A stretch of DNA of 64,000 nucleotides from Cryptomeria japonica. Taxonomy: Eukaryota > Streptophyta > Pinopsida > Cupressales > Cupressaceae. Both the position numbers and the translations under genes were made by a program. The stretch spans positions 618,621,255 to 618,685,254 of the forward strand of contig NC_081409.1 in the NCBI RefSeq assembly GCF_030272615.1. Direction: 5' to 3'. Positions 11,008-23,448 of this stretch are shown piece after piece; the stretch's first letter is position 1, and the number at the start of each line of letters is the position of its first letter. The notes below the pieces were generated by a model. The model was not told the origin of the DNA, ran no database searches, and saw only the letters and a list, made by a program, of their open reading frames with translations.

Positions 11008-11087
11008 GTTGCCATCAATGCCAAAGGGGGAGATTGTTTAAATTATACACTCAAATGAGAATGGTTTATGTTTTCATTGATGGCAAC
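11008..11087. promoter_or_regulatory. Inverted repeat bracketing the PPT-LTR junction, unit 1/LTR 2
   Basis: Perfect 13 bp arms, GTTGCCATCAATG at 11,008-11,020 and CATTGATGGCAAC at 11,075-11,087. They enclose the PPT (AAAGGGGGAGA, 11,023-11,033) and the first 40 bases of the LTR. In genomic RNA this could fold into a stem presenting the PPT. Equivalent pairs occur at 13,838/13,905 and 28,851/28,918, with shorter forms at 42,496/42,563, 43,434/43,497 and, on the minus strand, 55,669/55,721. Confidence 0.7.
11023..11033 (+). other. Polypurine tract of unit 1
   Basis: AAAGGGGGAGA directly before the LTR that starts at 11,035. It is the expected plus-strand primer site for LTR-element reverse transcription. 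Confidence 0.82.
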
Positions 11088-11789
11088 CAACTGGTAACAG
11101 GTTGTACAAGATCGCAAACATCATACATCAGCAAGCACCAACACCAGCAAGCACATTAACCGATATCTAGATTACATTGGCAGTAAAGTATACCGACAAT
11201 CAGGACGACTTGAGACAAAGTTTTGTTTAGGTGAATTGTATTGTAAAGACTCATATATGTATGAGACATAATAGGTCATTTTTGTAATAGAATGGAATAG
11301 CATGGAATAAAAGAATATTATATAGAAGATAGCGAAAGGTTTTGGTTAAGGTATCTGACTGAGCTTAAACTGGTACTGAACCAAGCATTGGAGATGCTAT
11401 TTTGAGCCACACATTATCTTGTATTTAATTATCCATATTGTAGTCTATGAGACTCTTTCATTGACCAATGCACTCTAGGTTGTTGGCCTTCCTCCATGTG
11501 CAGGCCCCTATAGTAAGTAACATTTGTTCATATTGGTCAGTGAGTAAATATTGTGGGTCAAAAATACCACCAAGGTTTTTCCCACACCGGGTTTCCTCGC
11601 TAAAATATCTTGTGTTCTAATGTGCATTTATGGTGTCTCTGATATTTCTCTTTGATGCATTATTTCTTATTTACCGGTATATTAATTTGGGTTGTAAAGT
11701 TATAAATAAGTTCAAAAATTCCATTAACTAGTTAGACACTAATTCACCCCCCCCTCTCAGTGTCTTTGGGACTATCAATGCATCTAACA
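11035..11789 (+). repeat. Family-A LTR 2
   Basis: Starts TGTTTAAATTATACACTC and ends CATCTAACA; 755 bp. It is shorter than its sisters because it lacks a stretch present in LTRs 1 and 3 that contains AATTAATTATTTGTAA. It serves both as the 3' LTR of unit 1 and the 5' LTR of unit 2. The PBS follows at 11,792. Confidence 0.88.
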
Positions 11790-11860
11790 ATTGGTATTAG
11801 AGCCTGGTCCTCTATTTGCAAAACCCTAACAGCTTGAGGAAGATTTTGAAACTGGTACCA

Positions 11861-12421
11861 ATGGAGAATTTGAGAAAATAGTTGGAAGGAGCTCTTGAAG
11901 ATTTTGATTCAGAAAAATTGAACAATATAGAACTTGAAGATGATCTGAGGACTGCTAAGGAATTCATTAAAGGACTTTCGGAGAGCCTGGTTATAGTACA
12001 AAACAAGAGGAAGGAACTTCATGAGAAAATGCAAAAACATGATTATGAAAAAAAAACTATTAGTGATATTGCAGAAAAGCTGAGATAAGAGAACAGTAAT
12101 ATGAGGAATGAAATGCAAGATCTGACCATGAGGCTATGTATGGATATTGAAGACAGGAAGAAGAATGAAGAATACTTGACTAGGAGACTTAATGATGGAG
12201 GTAACGAAAATTAGAGACTTTGTCATGAAATTGATATGCTAAAGACAAATCTGATTCACATGCAACATGATAAAGAGGAGCTTATGAGACAAGTTGGGAT
12301 ATATTCTTTGTTGAAAAAGAAAAGAAAGAGGAAAGGGAGAGACAAAAAATGGATAAATATTTTGTTAATATATACCAAAAGGACAAAGGTAAAGGAAAAA
12401 TTTGTAGTGTACTTGCTATAA
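11861..12421 (+). pseudogene. Family-A unit 2 ORF1 remnant
   Basis: Same coiled-coil protein as in unit 1 from the conserved MENLRK start, but CAG became TAG at codon 7. Further stops follow LRCR-type positions and the GNEN block. Blocks ALEDFDSEKLNNIELEDDLR, KEFIKGLSESLV and KEELMRQVGIYSLLKKK are clear. It retains the base missing from unit 1 near 9,131, so the frame is continuous apart from stops. Like unit 1 it has the deletion junction and a basic out-of-frame tail. Confidence 0.72.
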
Positions 12422-13677
12422 GGGTAACATATAACCTTCCCCCTCCAGCACAGGACACCCCAACAATAACGTCAGATACTCTGGTACATACAGGCACTCA
12501 ACCGGGTAAGGCAACTGAAGAAGTAACACATGATGACACTAACCCAGATTTTGAAATACTTTTCACTATGAATATAGATGCACAATATTTTAACATTGTT
12601 GTTGATAATGAGACTATAGATGTTAAGGTAGTCGATGCTAAGAATAGTAAGAACTCTTAGTCACCGACACACACTATTGACTCTCAGAACACTGAGATAC
12701 CGGGAGAGGCTAAGGAAACTAACACTGAGAAATCATCAAAAGTAAAGCTACACACACAGATAGAGAAACCAATAGAAAATGTAAATAAAGAGGAAGCAAT
12801 TGATGGAAACAAGGAAGAAATTGTGAAGGTAATTGGGCAAGTTTCTATTGAAAGGAAATCTATTGCAGAACTAAGCACATCCACTAGAGAATTTAGACCC
12901 ACTAATGTAACAGATGTTCTTTTGGATTCAATTAAGAGGATAACAGATTGCAATGCCTTAGCATTTAAGGCTATTGATGACACATTACCTATTTTGAAGA
13001 TGATTCCAACCTGTAAGATAGATCATATTGATGATTCTTTAGCTAAATTGGACACATTGTCCAAATTTATTGCTAATAATGTTCTAACCATAGATAAGGT
13101 AAATGAGGAAACTGTAAAGGAAGGTGTAGATAAAGAGAAAGGTGAATTCTTTGAGAAAACTATCAAAGACTGTATTGAGCACATGGATTCATTATTACCG
13201 ACACTTAACTCAACAATTTTGGAATATAAGGAGTTGTATAGAGAAGCTTGCAAACCTCACCACCTAACTGGAGATATTGATGAGGAAATTAAAAAGACAT
13301 AGAAGGAGATAGATGAAATTGTGGATAATATGATAGGTTCTTCAGAACTTACGTCTTTTTTTTAATAGGAAATGGCAGTTTATGAGGGAAAGTTAGAGAA
13401 ACTTGAGAAAGAGAAAGCAAGGATAAGGTTAAAAGCCTGGGAACTGAAGAGAAAACTTGGTCCAAGATTCGACAGTCTTATTACTCAGCGGGTTGAGCTA
13501 TCAAAGGAAAAAATTCAAGGAGAATGGTGACTGGAGCAATAGATGCACTATCTGACTGACATGATCCAGTAGACAGAAACCATTCTTTCTAATAGTAACA
13601 AATTCATGCAGAGCCAGGATCTAATTTTGGTGGACATCTTTGAAATTGTAAGCAACCAGTTACATACTATGAGGTAG
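12349..13677 (+). pseudogene. Family-A unit 2 ORFX
   Basis: Collinear with ORFX of unit 1, opening MDKYFVNIYQKDKGKG. Stops occur at 12,658-12,660 and 13,300-13,302, and in the C-terminal part. A three-base deletion turns MIAPTCK into MIPTCK. The TAG before EMAVYEGKLEKLEKEK is present here too, with a second stop beside it. At the site where units 1 and 3 and element E have FM-TAG this copy has CAG and reads through SQDLILVDIFEIV to TAG at 13,675-13,677. That shows the FM-TAG stops of the sister copies are C-to-T decay. Confidence 0.72.
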
Positions 13678-13711
13678 AATTTCTATATTCTTGATTCCTT
13701 TTTACATCCTT

Positions 13712-13733
13712 TGCCATTATTGTCAAAGGGGGA
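13712..13733 (+). repeat. Second, internal PPT-like motif of unit 2
   Basis: TTGCCATTATTG followed by TCAAAGGGGGAG, equivalent to 10,881-10,902, about 130 bp upstream of the true PPT. Confidence 0.5.
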
Positions 13734-13837
13734 GTAGTATGGAGAAAAATAAATGCACAAAGAAGATCACTTGCTTAAGGGGAGAACACTTCTTTTGGAT
13801 TTCATTTTTGGATAACAGTTTTGGATTTTTCTCATGT

Positions 13838-13917
13838 GTTGCCATCAATGCCAAAGGGGGAGATTGTTTAAATTCTGCACTCAATTGAGAATGGTTGATG
13901 TTGTCATTGATGGCAAC
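13838..13917. promoter_or_regulatory. Inverted repeat bracketing the PPT-LTR junction, unit 2/LTR 3
   Basis: GTTGCCATCAATG at 13,838-13,850 and CATTGATGGCAAC at 13,905-13,917, perfect 13 bp arms around PPT AAAGGGGGAGA and the LTR start at 13,865. Confidence 0.7.
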
Positions 13918-14659
13918 CAACTGGTAACATGTTGTATAGGATCTCAACCATGATACACCGACAAGCACCGACACTGACAGGCACATTCACCGGCATACAT
14001 TACACTGACAATGAAGTATACCGACACTCAGGCTAACTTGAGACAAAGTTTTGTTTAGGTGAATTGTATTGTAAATGTAATTAATTATTTGTAAGCTAAC
14101 TTGATGTATTGTAAAGATTCATATATGTATGAGATATAATAGGTCATTTTTGTAATAGAAAGGAATAGCATGGAATAAAAGAATATTATATAGAAGATTG
14201 CGAAAGGTTTTGGTTAAGGTATCTGACTAAGCTTAAACCGGTACTGAACCAAGCATTGGAGATACTATTTTGTGTAGTACATTATCTTGGATTTAATTAT
14301 CCATATTGTAGTAAGCGAGACTCTTTCATTGAGTAGTGCGCTCTAGGCTGTTGGCCTTCCTGCATGTGCAGGCCCTATTGTAAGTAAAATTTATTCATAT
14401 TGACCAGTGAGTAAATATTGTGGGTCAAAAATCCCACCACAGTTTTTCCCACACCAGGATTCCTCACCAAAATATCTTGTGTTATGATGTGCATTTATGT
14501 TATCTATGTTATTTCTCTTGGATGCATTATTTCTTGTTTACCGGTATATTAATTTGGGTGGAAAAGTTATAAATAAGTTCAAATATTACATTAACCGGGT
14601 AGACACTGATTCACTCCCCCCTCCTCTCAGTGTATTTGGGACTGTCAATGTATCTAAAA
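13865..14659 (+). repeat. Family-A LTR 3
   Basis: Starts TGTTTAAATTCTGCACTC. The terminal CA is mutated to AA (TATCTAAAA); 795 bp. Shared by units 2 and 3. PBS TGGTATTAGAGCC at 14,662-14,674. Confidence 0.87.
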
Positions 14660-14730
14660 ATTGGTATTAGAGCCTAGTCCTCTATTTGAAAAACTCTAAT
14701 AGCTTAAGGAAGATTCTAAAACCAGTACTA

Positions 14731-15186
14731 ATGGAGAATTTGAGAAAATAGTTGGAAGGACCTCTTGAAGATTTTGATTCAAAAAAATTGAACAATATAG
14801 AACTTGAAGATCATCTGAGGACTGCTAAGCAATTCATTAAAGGACTTCAGGAGAACCTGGTTATAGTACAAAACAAGAGGAAGGAACTTCATGAAAAAAT
14901 GCAGAAACATGATAATGAAAAAGAAACTCTTAGTGATATTACACAAAAGCTGAGGCAACATAACTGTAATATGAGGAATGAAATGCAAGATCTGACCATG
15001 AGGCTATGTATGGATATTTAAGATAGGAAGAAGAATGAAGAAGACTTGACTAGGAGACTTAATGATGGAGGTAACAAAAATCTGAGACTTTGTCATGAAA
15101 TTGATATGCTAAAGACAAATCTGATTCACATGCAACATGATAAAGAGGAGCTTATGAGACAAGTTAGGATATATATTCTTTGTTGA
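14731..15186 (+). pseudogene. Family-A unit 3 ORF1 remnant
   Basis: Opens MENLRK, then TAG, then LEGPLEDFDSKKLNNIELED. Coiled-coil blocks continue through QNKRKELHEKMQKHDNEKET and MQDLTMRLCMDI. There is a TAA after MDI, and a two-base insertion near the deletion junction ends the frame at 15,186 instead of entering the basic tail seen in units 1 and 2. Confidence 0.7.
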
Positions 15187-15220
15187 AAGAGAAAAGAAAG
15201 AGGAAAGGGAGAGACAGAAA

Positions 15221-15589
15221 ATGGATAAATATTTGGCGAATGTATAGCAAAAGGACAAAGGTAAAGACAAAATTGGTAGTGTACCTATTATAAGGGTAAC
15301 ATATAACCTTCCCCCTCCAGCACAGGACACCCCACCAATAACTTTAGATACACCAGTACATACAGGCAATCAATTGGATAAGGCGACTGAAGAAGTAACA
15401 CATGATGACACCAACCCAGATTTTGAAATAATTTTCACTATGACTGTAGATACACAATATTTTAACATTTTTGTGGATAAAGAAACTATAGACATTAAGA
15501 CAGTCGATGCTAAGATTAGTGAGAACTTTGAGTTACCGACACACTGTTGACTCTTAGAACACTGAGATACAGGTAGAGACTAAGGAAAC
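15221..15589 (+). pseudogene. Family-A unit 3 ORFX, 5' part (split by the LARD)
   Basis: Begins MDKYLANV, then TAG, then QKDKGKDKIGSV. It passes through NLPPPAQDTPP and DFEIIFTMTVDT and runs into the target site GAAAC (15,585-15,589) where the 12.1 kb element inserted. The reading resumes at 27,722. Confidence 0.72.
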
Positions 15590-18019
15590 TGTAATGCCCC
15601 GCCAGGAAACCCCGAAGGGATTAAGCCAAAACACAAGAATAGAGTGCAATAATTTTTATTTTTTTTAAAAGTTACACCACATTAAGATACAACAAGATAT
15701 CAAAGATTCAGATAACATAGCAAAAGACATCAACTAACACCTAAAGAGTTTCCCAACGAAATTACTTAAATTTCACAATTCACTTAACTCACACAATTAA
15801 TCCAATAAGCTGATTATCCTAATAACGAGATAATTCTTAATCAGGATAATTTCTTTCAAAAGATGGAAATACAAATCACAAGCAAAGATTCATCCTTTAA
15901 GATATATTCCTAATCTTCATTCAAGCTTTTCATAAAAATATAAGCCATACATCTAATATTCTAACACACTAGAATTTAATCATAAACATATGAGATCTTT
16001 TCAAGCATACTTAATTTCCTTAACAACAACTGAATATATTCCATTACTCTAAGTTAAATTCTTTCATATTCCAATTTATTGCATTATAAAAGACGATTGC
16101 ATACATGCATCTACGATAAATCTCATCTAAACCACTTATGCATTCGATCAAAATGGCATTCAAGAAAGGACTGCATATAAGCATTTAAAGTTAATTCCAT
16201 CTTATCCACTTATACATTCTAACATAAGCTATTCATACATGATAAAGTTGAATAAGGGAAACATAAGAGAATAACATCACATAACACCATAATGATCTCG
16301 GAGTTCACCTCTAAAGGGCTACATCTCTGGGTCTGCTCAACTGCAAGACCCCTCTGATAATTAATAAAGTTAAGAATACGAGAGGTTACACCATTACAAT
16401 CCGGCCATCAAGGCGAAATATAAACAATATACAAACGACCACATCGGTCAATAAATACATAAACGATCCCTGAAAAGAACAGGATCCAGCTGAACATAAT
16501 CAAAGCTAATACAAAGGTCCAAAAGAGCATCCATAAGACTGAGCCATCACCACCCAAGGTCTAACATGAAACCAATACTCACAAGGGTAGAGACAAAAGG
16601 ATGACCCACAAAGGTACTCCTAACAGGACAAAACGACAACACACTAGCGAACGTAGGGACAAGTGTCATCACACAACCTGGTACGGTTACCATGGTAGGT
16701 CTTCATAGGTCCCGGCCCCATACATTAGGTTACCCTGGCAACCTAATCCGAGCCTCCGGCCCATCCAAGCCTCATGTGGACCCACACATCCTCTCGTGAA
16801 GACAAGGATGGTGGTTTGCCATTTCAGGCCTTCCCACAGCATGTCGAGTCTATGTTAGCGCTTGTCCCATGTGTGAGGCACAATTATCTTACTTAGAGAT
16901 TACATTCTAATCTACTGATAGGTTATCACTTATTAGACTCACTTTCGATGGGTTACCCAGCAGCCACTTTGGGCGCGACCCCCAATCGAAAGCCACTTTC
17001 CCATACGACACTAGACTATACTCAGATGAACTCAAAAACCAAGGAATACACATGGTCAAATGAACGGAGTTCAAGAAGGAGGAATCCACCATATGGTCAA
17101 ACACGACTCAAAGATGTACACTTACTGACGGACGGTACTCTAACTAGAGACCTGACCGGCTAAGGTCAACCACAAATCATCATTCGACACCCACACAAGG
17201 GATATGACCAAATACGACACTACCACAAAACAACAGTCAACTCAGGGCAGAGGACTAAAACAGGTATCCCAACTCAATCCATACGACAGGGACCTAACAA
17301 ACAAAGCACAACTTGCCATTTCATAATCAAAAGCGAATACATAAATTAAACTCGCATAGGTAATATTCAGCAGATACAATCTTTCCGAATTGATCTAAAC
17401 ATTAAAAGTCGATCAAGTTTTCTACATGATCTATATTAGATTGCAGTTATCTACCTTATCTAGGAATAGGTTGTTCTTGGTTTTCTAACTCTCTAAGGTT
17501 CAAAGCATCGAACAGACATATAAAGCCATAATGAGTTCTTAAACCAATTTCACATGAATATAATCAGACAACCATTAACCAATTAAAAAGATATTTAATC
17601 TCCAATTAAAACATCATTGATATCCTCTTGAAATAAAATCACTCAATCTCACTCCTTCGAATAAGTATATAGTTTCAAAAAAAAGAAATATACCCTTAGA
17701 AGGGAGCTAAAACAAAATAGGTAAACATTTTCCAAATTAACATAATATTTTACTTCCACAAACAAAACCTATTAACATAGGGGTTAATTTCCAAGAATTA
17801 ACAACTAATAAACATTTGATTTTATCCTTCCTTTCAATTTGCAAATGCCTATATGGATCCTTGCAAATACATCAAAATGCAATTTAACCAATTAACATAT
17901 ATATTAATTACTCAATAATTAATTATATACATTAATTAATAATTTAAATGAATAACATTTAACATTAAAACATTATCATTAAATAAAATTAAATTGTCCT
18001 ATTAAATAATATTAAAATG

Positions 18020-18045
18020 TTATATATATATATATATATATATAT
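18020..18045. repeat. (TA)n tract in left LARD LTR
   Basis: About 26 bp of alternating TA. The sister tract near 25,908-25,928 is shorter and interrupted. Confidence 0.85.
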
Positions 18046-18087
18046 TTTTAAATATTAAAAAAAAGAATTTTTTAAAAGCTAAATTTA

Positions 18088-18330
18088 TTAGGGCAAGAAA
18101 GAGGGAACCGTGGCCCTAGCCGCAGCGGTGCCACCGAGATGGGCGCAGGACCTGCAGCTCCCACGCAGGGAACGCAGTGCCCTACGACCACCGCGGGGGA
18201 CGCCGCTCCCTGCTGTCTCCATGGTTGCGGGGACACAAAGGCTGCGGCTGCCATGGCTGTGGCCTGCGTGAGCGGGGGGGGAAGAGGAAGAGGCGGGTTG
18301 AGCTCCGCTCCCTGCCCTCCGAACCCCAAA
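18088..18330. other. GC-rich CpG pocket in left LARD LTR
   Basis: About 240 bp of G+C-rich, CpG-containing DNA in an otherwise very AT-rich LTR. The matching pocket in the other LTR is at 25,978-26,200. Open frames on both strands are compositional. It could be regulatory DNA or a captured fragment; I cannot tell which. Confidence 0.55.
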
Positions 18331-19843
18331 CTAATAAATATATATTTTTTTTAATACACAGTTCATTTTTAAAAACGAAATAACAAAATGAAAAATAGTT
18401 TGAAGTTTCATATTTCGATTTAACATAAAAGAAATCAAATTATAATGAAATTTAGGTTTTTAATCACTTCTTCTCTAAACAGCAAAACCCCATAATAAAA
18501 AAAAAACACAGTCTCATAAAGAGACTTGCAATATAATCATCCAGAATGATAAGGTTTTTAAATTTAGAGGAGTTTATTTAATAATCCTCCAAAATAACCA
18601 ATTTGAGACAAAGAGGAAACTCATTTTCCATACACAATTACAAGCAATCAACCAAACTTACTAATTACCACAATAGTTCTTAATCTTGGCATTCAATGGA
18701 GAATCTGGAACCAAGATAGCATGAAAACATTCAAACTCCCATTTTTATTTTATTTTAAACAATAACTAAATTGATAAATAGATCCTACCTGATCTCGCAT
18801 TCCTGGCAAGATCTGCTGAAGAGCCCCAATCTGCAGCTCCCAAAAACCTTCCTTCTCTTTCCAAAACCCCCAAATTTCATCCCAAAAATATTTTCCAAAA
18901 AACATTTTTCCAAAAACATCCCTCCTCCAAAATTTTCAAAAGAATTTAGGTTATCAGGAAGAGTTGACCAAAATTCCATTTTTGGAATTAAAAATTTTAT
19001 TTAAAATAATCTTCCCAAAAAATAATTCTTTTCTAACTATAACAACAAATTAAACTTGCCTTTCAATTCAAAATTGATTTTCCCACTCAACTGAAATTTA
19101 ACCTTTCTATTTCAATTAAAATTAAATCTTTCTTATTTAAAAAGCCAACAGAATACAATTAAATCTATTGCAATTAAATACAAAACTTTCTTTTTCAATA
19201 GCATATACAAAATGCATTTAATATTCAAAATCAACCATTTAATTGAACTTGCTCCCAATTTAAATCGAGAAATTCAAATCAATGATAATTCACATAAAGA
19301 AATCCCGATTAATTTAGTCCATTAATCTTTAATGCACAAACACATATTTAATCAAATTAAATACTTAAGGACTAATTAATCAATTTAACCATGCACACCA
19401 AGCATGCAAACCAAGAAAGTCAACTAGACAGACGACTCGCAAACCCAAACAAGAAGGGAACACCAACAACGACTGACGATGCTCACTTGAGCATGACTAT
19501 GATCAACTAGGGTCTTACAACCACCTAATCCAACTCTAAGGATTAAAGAGGTACACTCAAACCTACAAATCTAGGTGAAGATGAACCTCGCACTCATGCG
19601 GCGTTGTACCTGAAATCTCTTGCAACTAAGAGTCATACATGCATACATATATAAACTTTAATGAAAGCGTTAGCCCGATCTTAATACCATGAAATAGGAA
19701 CACTAAACAACTTGCATACAACTAGTGTGAAAACCACATCAACAACTATGCATTAAATCAAACATCTGACTATAACATTATATTAAGATAAACTAACCAA
19801 GATTAAACCGAGATTAGAAATTGATTAGGGCAGGGGTACTACA

Positions 19844-19858
19844 TTCTTTCCCCCTAGG
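19844..19858 (-). other. LARD polypurine tract (minus strand)
   Basis: Plus strand TTCTTTCCCCCTAGG, that is CCTAGGGGGAAAGAA on the minus strand, directly before the LTR start TGTAGTACCCC. Sets the element's orientation. Confidence 0.75.
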
Positions 19859-22800
19859 TTCCGACTTACTCCTGGAAGTCGTAAGGCTAGATGGAGAACA
19901 TGTCATACGCATCAGCCCTGAAACTCATTCAACAAAGATCAAATTGCACATAGAAATCTTTCCATAATCAAATGAAATATTATTGCAAAATCCTTTACAA
20001 ACACCATTATCCATTGGCAAGATACATCTAACTCCATACATTTCTTATAACATTCTAGAAATTATCCATAATCATAGCAGAGAGCAAGAATTTTCTCCCT
20101 TTCATTACACCAAATAAAAGCATTACAAAGAGGTAAACAACAATTACCATAATCATCTATCAAACATGACAAAAAAACATGCCATCAAGATCAATTCTTT
20201 TACCAATACATCTTTTTCATAAACTTTATAACATAGAGCTAGCTTAAAATATCAATTTCTACAACCAAATTAACTTTCATGAAATAAGAGCAACATAAAT
20301 AACTCAATTGTTTACACTTGCCAGGCATAAGAAGACCTTTCCAAAGACTATGTCCCATAACATAGTGACAAGTTAACACAATTTACTCCATGATACAAAT
20401 AATAACCATCCACATAACTGGAATACAAACTCAAAAGGCCACATGTGAGCATGTCTAATGCTCGGTCAAAGATAACATGCACGATCAACATCTCTATGCC
20501 TGATCTCAAAACAACGATATGATCATAAATATCCAATATCTCACTCAAGGCTCGATGGTGCTAGGCACACCATAGCGGTGCTACTTTCCATACAAGACCT
20601 CTGTGAATATCCCTTGTTGAGCAAGGTGGTTAGCCTCCAAGAGATAGTCACCACACATAGGTAGGTAGTGGATCCTAGCTGCATCACAGCCTCACATACC
20701 CCCATCCTCAAGGTTCCCTACATCAACTTCCTCGTACACACTCTACCAAATCCGTATCATACGTCTTTGAAGAGGAATTTCACATTTCAACACAAGACCA
20801 GCATTCGAAAACAATAAGGATAAACCAGTTTAGCCACCAAAGTACAGATGAATAAAGATAATAAATCATCAATTACAACAGTAAGGTAAGAAAATAATCT
20901 AGAATTGCAACACCAAATCAAAAGTGCAAAAGATCACAAGATCATGGCTAAACCTTCAAAGTCAAAGTAAAAATAAATTGCTGGTCCCCAAAGAAATATA
21001 AGGAATATCACAACTGTACATAACATCACTGTGTGACTAGCATCTAGCCACCAACGAGGAAGGAAGGAACAACTGACTAGCTATTGCAGTAGCTCATCAT
21101 GTGGTGCAACATAGTCACACTACCCACATGGCATGGCGGTGTGCACCTCGACATCACCCCGCATCACGTCATCACGTGGCATGGCAATACCCCAAGCGGA
21201 GAAAACACGCAATGGGCATATCCTGCATGGTAGTGTACCTCATGGAAAAAGCACGCGCAGGTCACATCCCGCATAGCGACGTATCTAGAAGGATACTCAC
21301 CGTAAGTTAGAGGTATACATGACTAGGGTCTACCCACATGCCCACCAACACATACTAACTGGCAGCACATGTGAATAAACCTACCTTTCATGAAGACAAG
21401 GCAAAGGATCCTCCAAATCACACCATCACTATACACAAGAATCACCATCCATATGCTCAAATAAAGGAGAGGAATAGGCTGTCACATATAAACCTATAAA
21501 TAGATTCATCAAAAGGGAAAGTATTGAGTACACCTCTGATACAATTTAATAGTACAACTATATCATTCCTTGAAGTAGAGAAGCTAAAGTCGCTTTGCGC
21601 CGACATTACTCGTACGCCAAAAGAAACAAATAAGCAACATCAAATAAACAGTATGGTTTCCCATACTCATAAGCAACATATCCTCCATGGTTGATTACTT
21701 CACCAATCCATGGGCACATATAATAAGTACTGGTTTCTTACAATACACACAAATACACCAGTATGGGTTTAGTCACATTTACAAGGATTACTTTTCAGTA
21801 CGCTAACATCTATTCAAGGAAGATTTTAATTATGCTTTCTATATGAATAACTGAATCAAGTTTACTCTAGATACAAGTACTGAAATTTATTAACAATTCA
21901 CAATTACATAAGGAAATAACCTCATTCCTATATCTTTCTCAAATTTCACTAAGCATCCGTAACTAAATTACTAGCTAAGCAAATTCTTTTCCTAAAGAGG
22001 ACTTTCATCTATCAATATGAAGCCAAAATGCAATAGTACAATTTCACATGTTTTATAAACATTCTATTTAAATCAATGCGTTCCTTAATACCATTTCTAA
22101 AAATCTTATGATTAGGCAAAGAGAAGGGAAAGAGAGTTTGATAACCAAACTATTTCCTACAAAGACACCAGATCAACAAAATCACACTATGATATCAAAT
22201 TTCTCACTATAAGCCTATCATTTCAATTGCACGGTTTTCATTTCACTACTGTTTAGAAGGATGACAATCAGCCTAACAAAACATTTCCAATAATTATGGT
22301 TGCAACAGAATGTTCTAGTTTTTTCCAACCAATAGAGATCAAAACAGGCAATCTTTTTGATAATGCAAGACCTCTTAAGAACACTCACTAATATTAATAC
22401 AATACAGACACATGTCATAATTTGCAACATATTAGAGAAAATCACATTATGATCAAAGATAAGCAAGGAGCTATCACCCAATTAAAACATATTAATGCAT
22501 ACACATCAAACAAGCTTTTCATTTGCACTTTCTAAACACATTAAGGTAATTACATATACCCAAAAGCGAGTTCAATGGAGCATTTGCTAAAATAAATCTT
22601 CAATCAAACTGGTTTAATGAAACACATAAAACAATCTTTCGGGGAACACATTAATACTCTCTCGAAGCTACAATAACATGCTCCTTTTTAATACTTCTTC
22701 TACAAACCAAGCAGTTTCACATAACAACTATCCGCATATTAATGCACATTACTTAAGATAAAATTTAATTATGCTACTCCTACAAAATACACATGGAGAA

Positions 22801-23448
22801 TTCTTTCAATGCGCACCAACAATATTCTCCCAATAGCCAATATAAATTTTTAAACCCATAGCCTTTTAATAATCTAAAAACATAAGCGTCATAAGGCTCA
22901 CACAAGGGATCAAGAAGTCACACCCTTTTCTCTCTCGCAAACAAGAAAACTCGAATCAAAGATAATTACACATATCCTAATCATTTTAATTTCTAGAGAG
23001 AGAGAGAGAGGAATGGTGATGATCATTTCATTTTCTACAAAATAAGCATTCAATATTTACCATACTAGTCCTTCAAGTGGACAACACTAAGCTAGATCAT
23101 AATCTTAAACAAACACAATTCACACTTTTAGATTCAAGACAAGCACTGACCAACCCAAATGGATTAGTCTAAAGAGTACAACACTCAAAAAGGGAAGGTA
23201 CATACGACTCTCTTTCAAAATATGAGTAATCGTAGACCAAGACATCATTAAGCACACAATGCACATATAAACACTCAAACACCAACATCAAGAAGGTGAA
23301 ACCAAGGTGTGAACACACACGTTACACACAAGTTAAGGTCTGCTCAGTCACTCTCATGCAAAAGGAGGACAAGCGTACACATAAGGTCGATACACCTCAC
23401 ACCAAAAGAGGGTACACACGACACCAGAGATCCCAGTGTTTGCAACAT

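Larger units (their letters stand above)
15590..19843 (-). repeat. LARD LTR, left copy (3' LTR on the minus strand)
   Basis: 4,254 bp, plus-strand ends TGTAATGCCCCGCC and GGGCAGGGGTACTACA. Matches 23,465-27,721 along its length with scattered single-base and small length differences, for example in the TA tract near 18,020. Open frames within it are non-conserved shadows, including the one in the GC-rich pocket. Confidence 0.87.

Noticed and set aside
16948-17163. Open frames repeated at about 17,000 and 24,850 in the LARD
   Set aside because: They are repeated only because the LTR is duplicated. They are short, differ in start and length between copies, and show no domain.
18072-18383. Overlapping open frames in the LARD LTR GC pocket, possible captured gene
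   Set aside because: Frames exist on both strands, are Ala/Pro/Gly-rich from composition alone, and carry indels and differences between the two LTR copies without keeping a frame.
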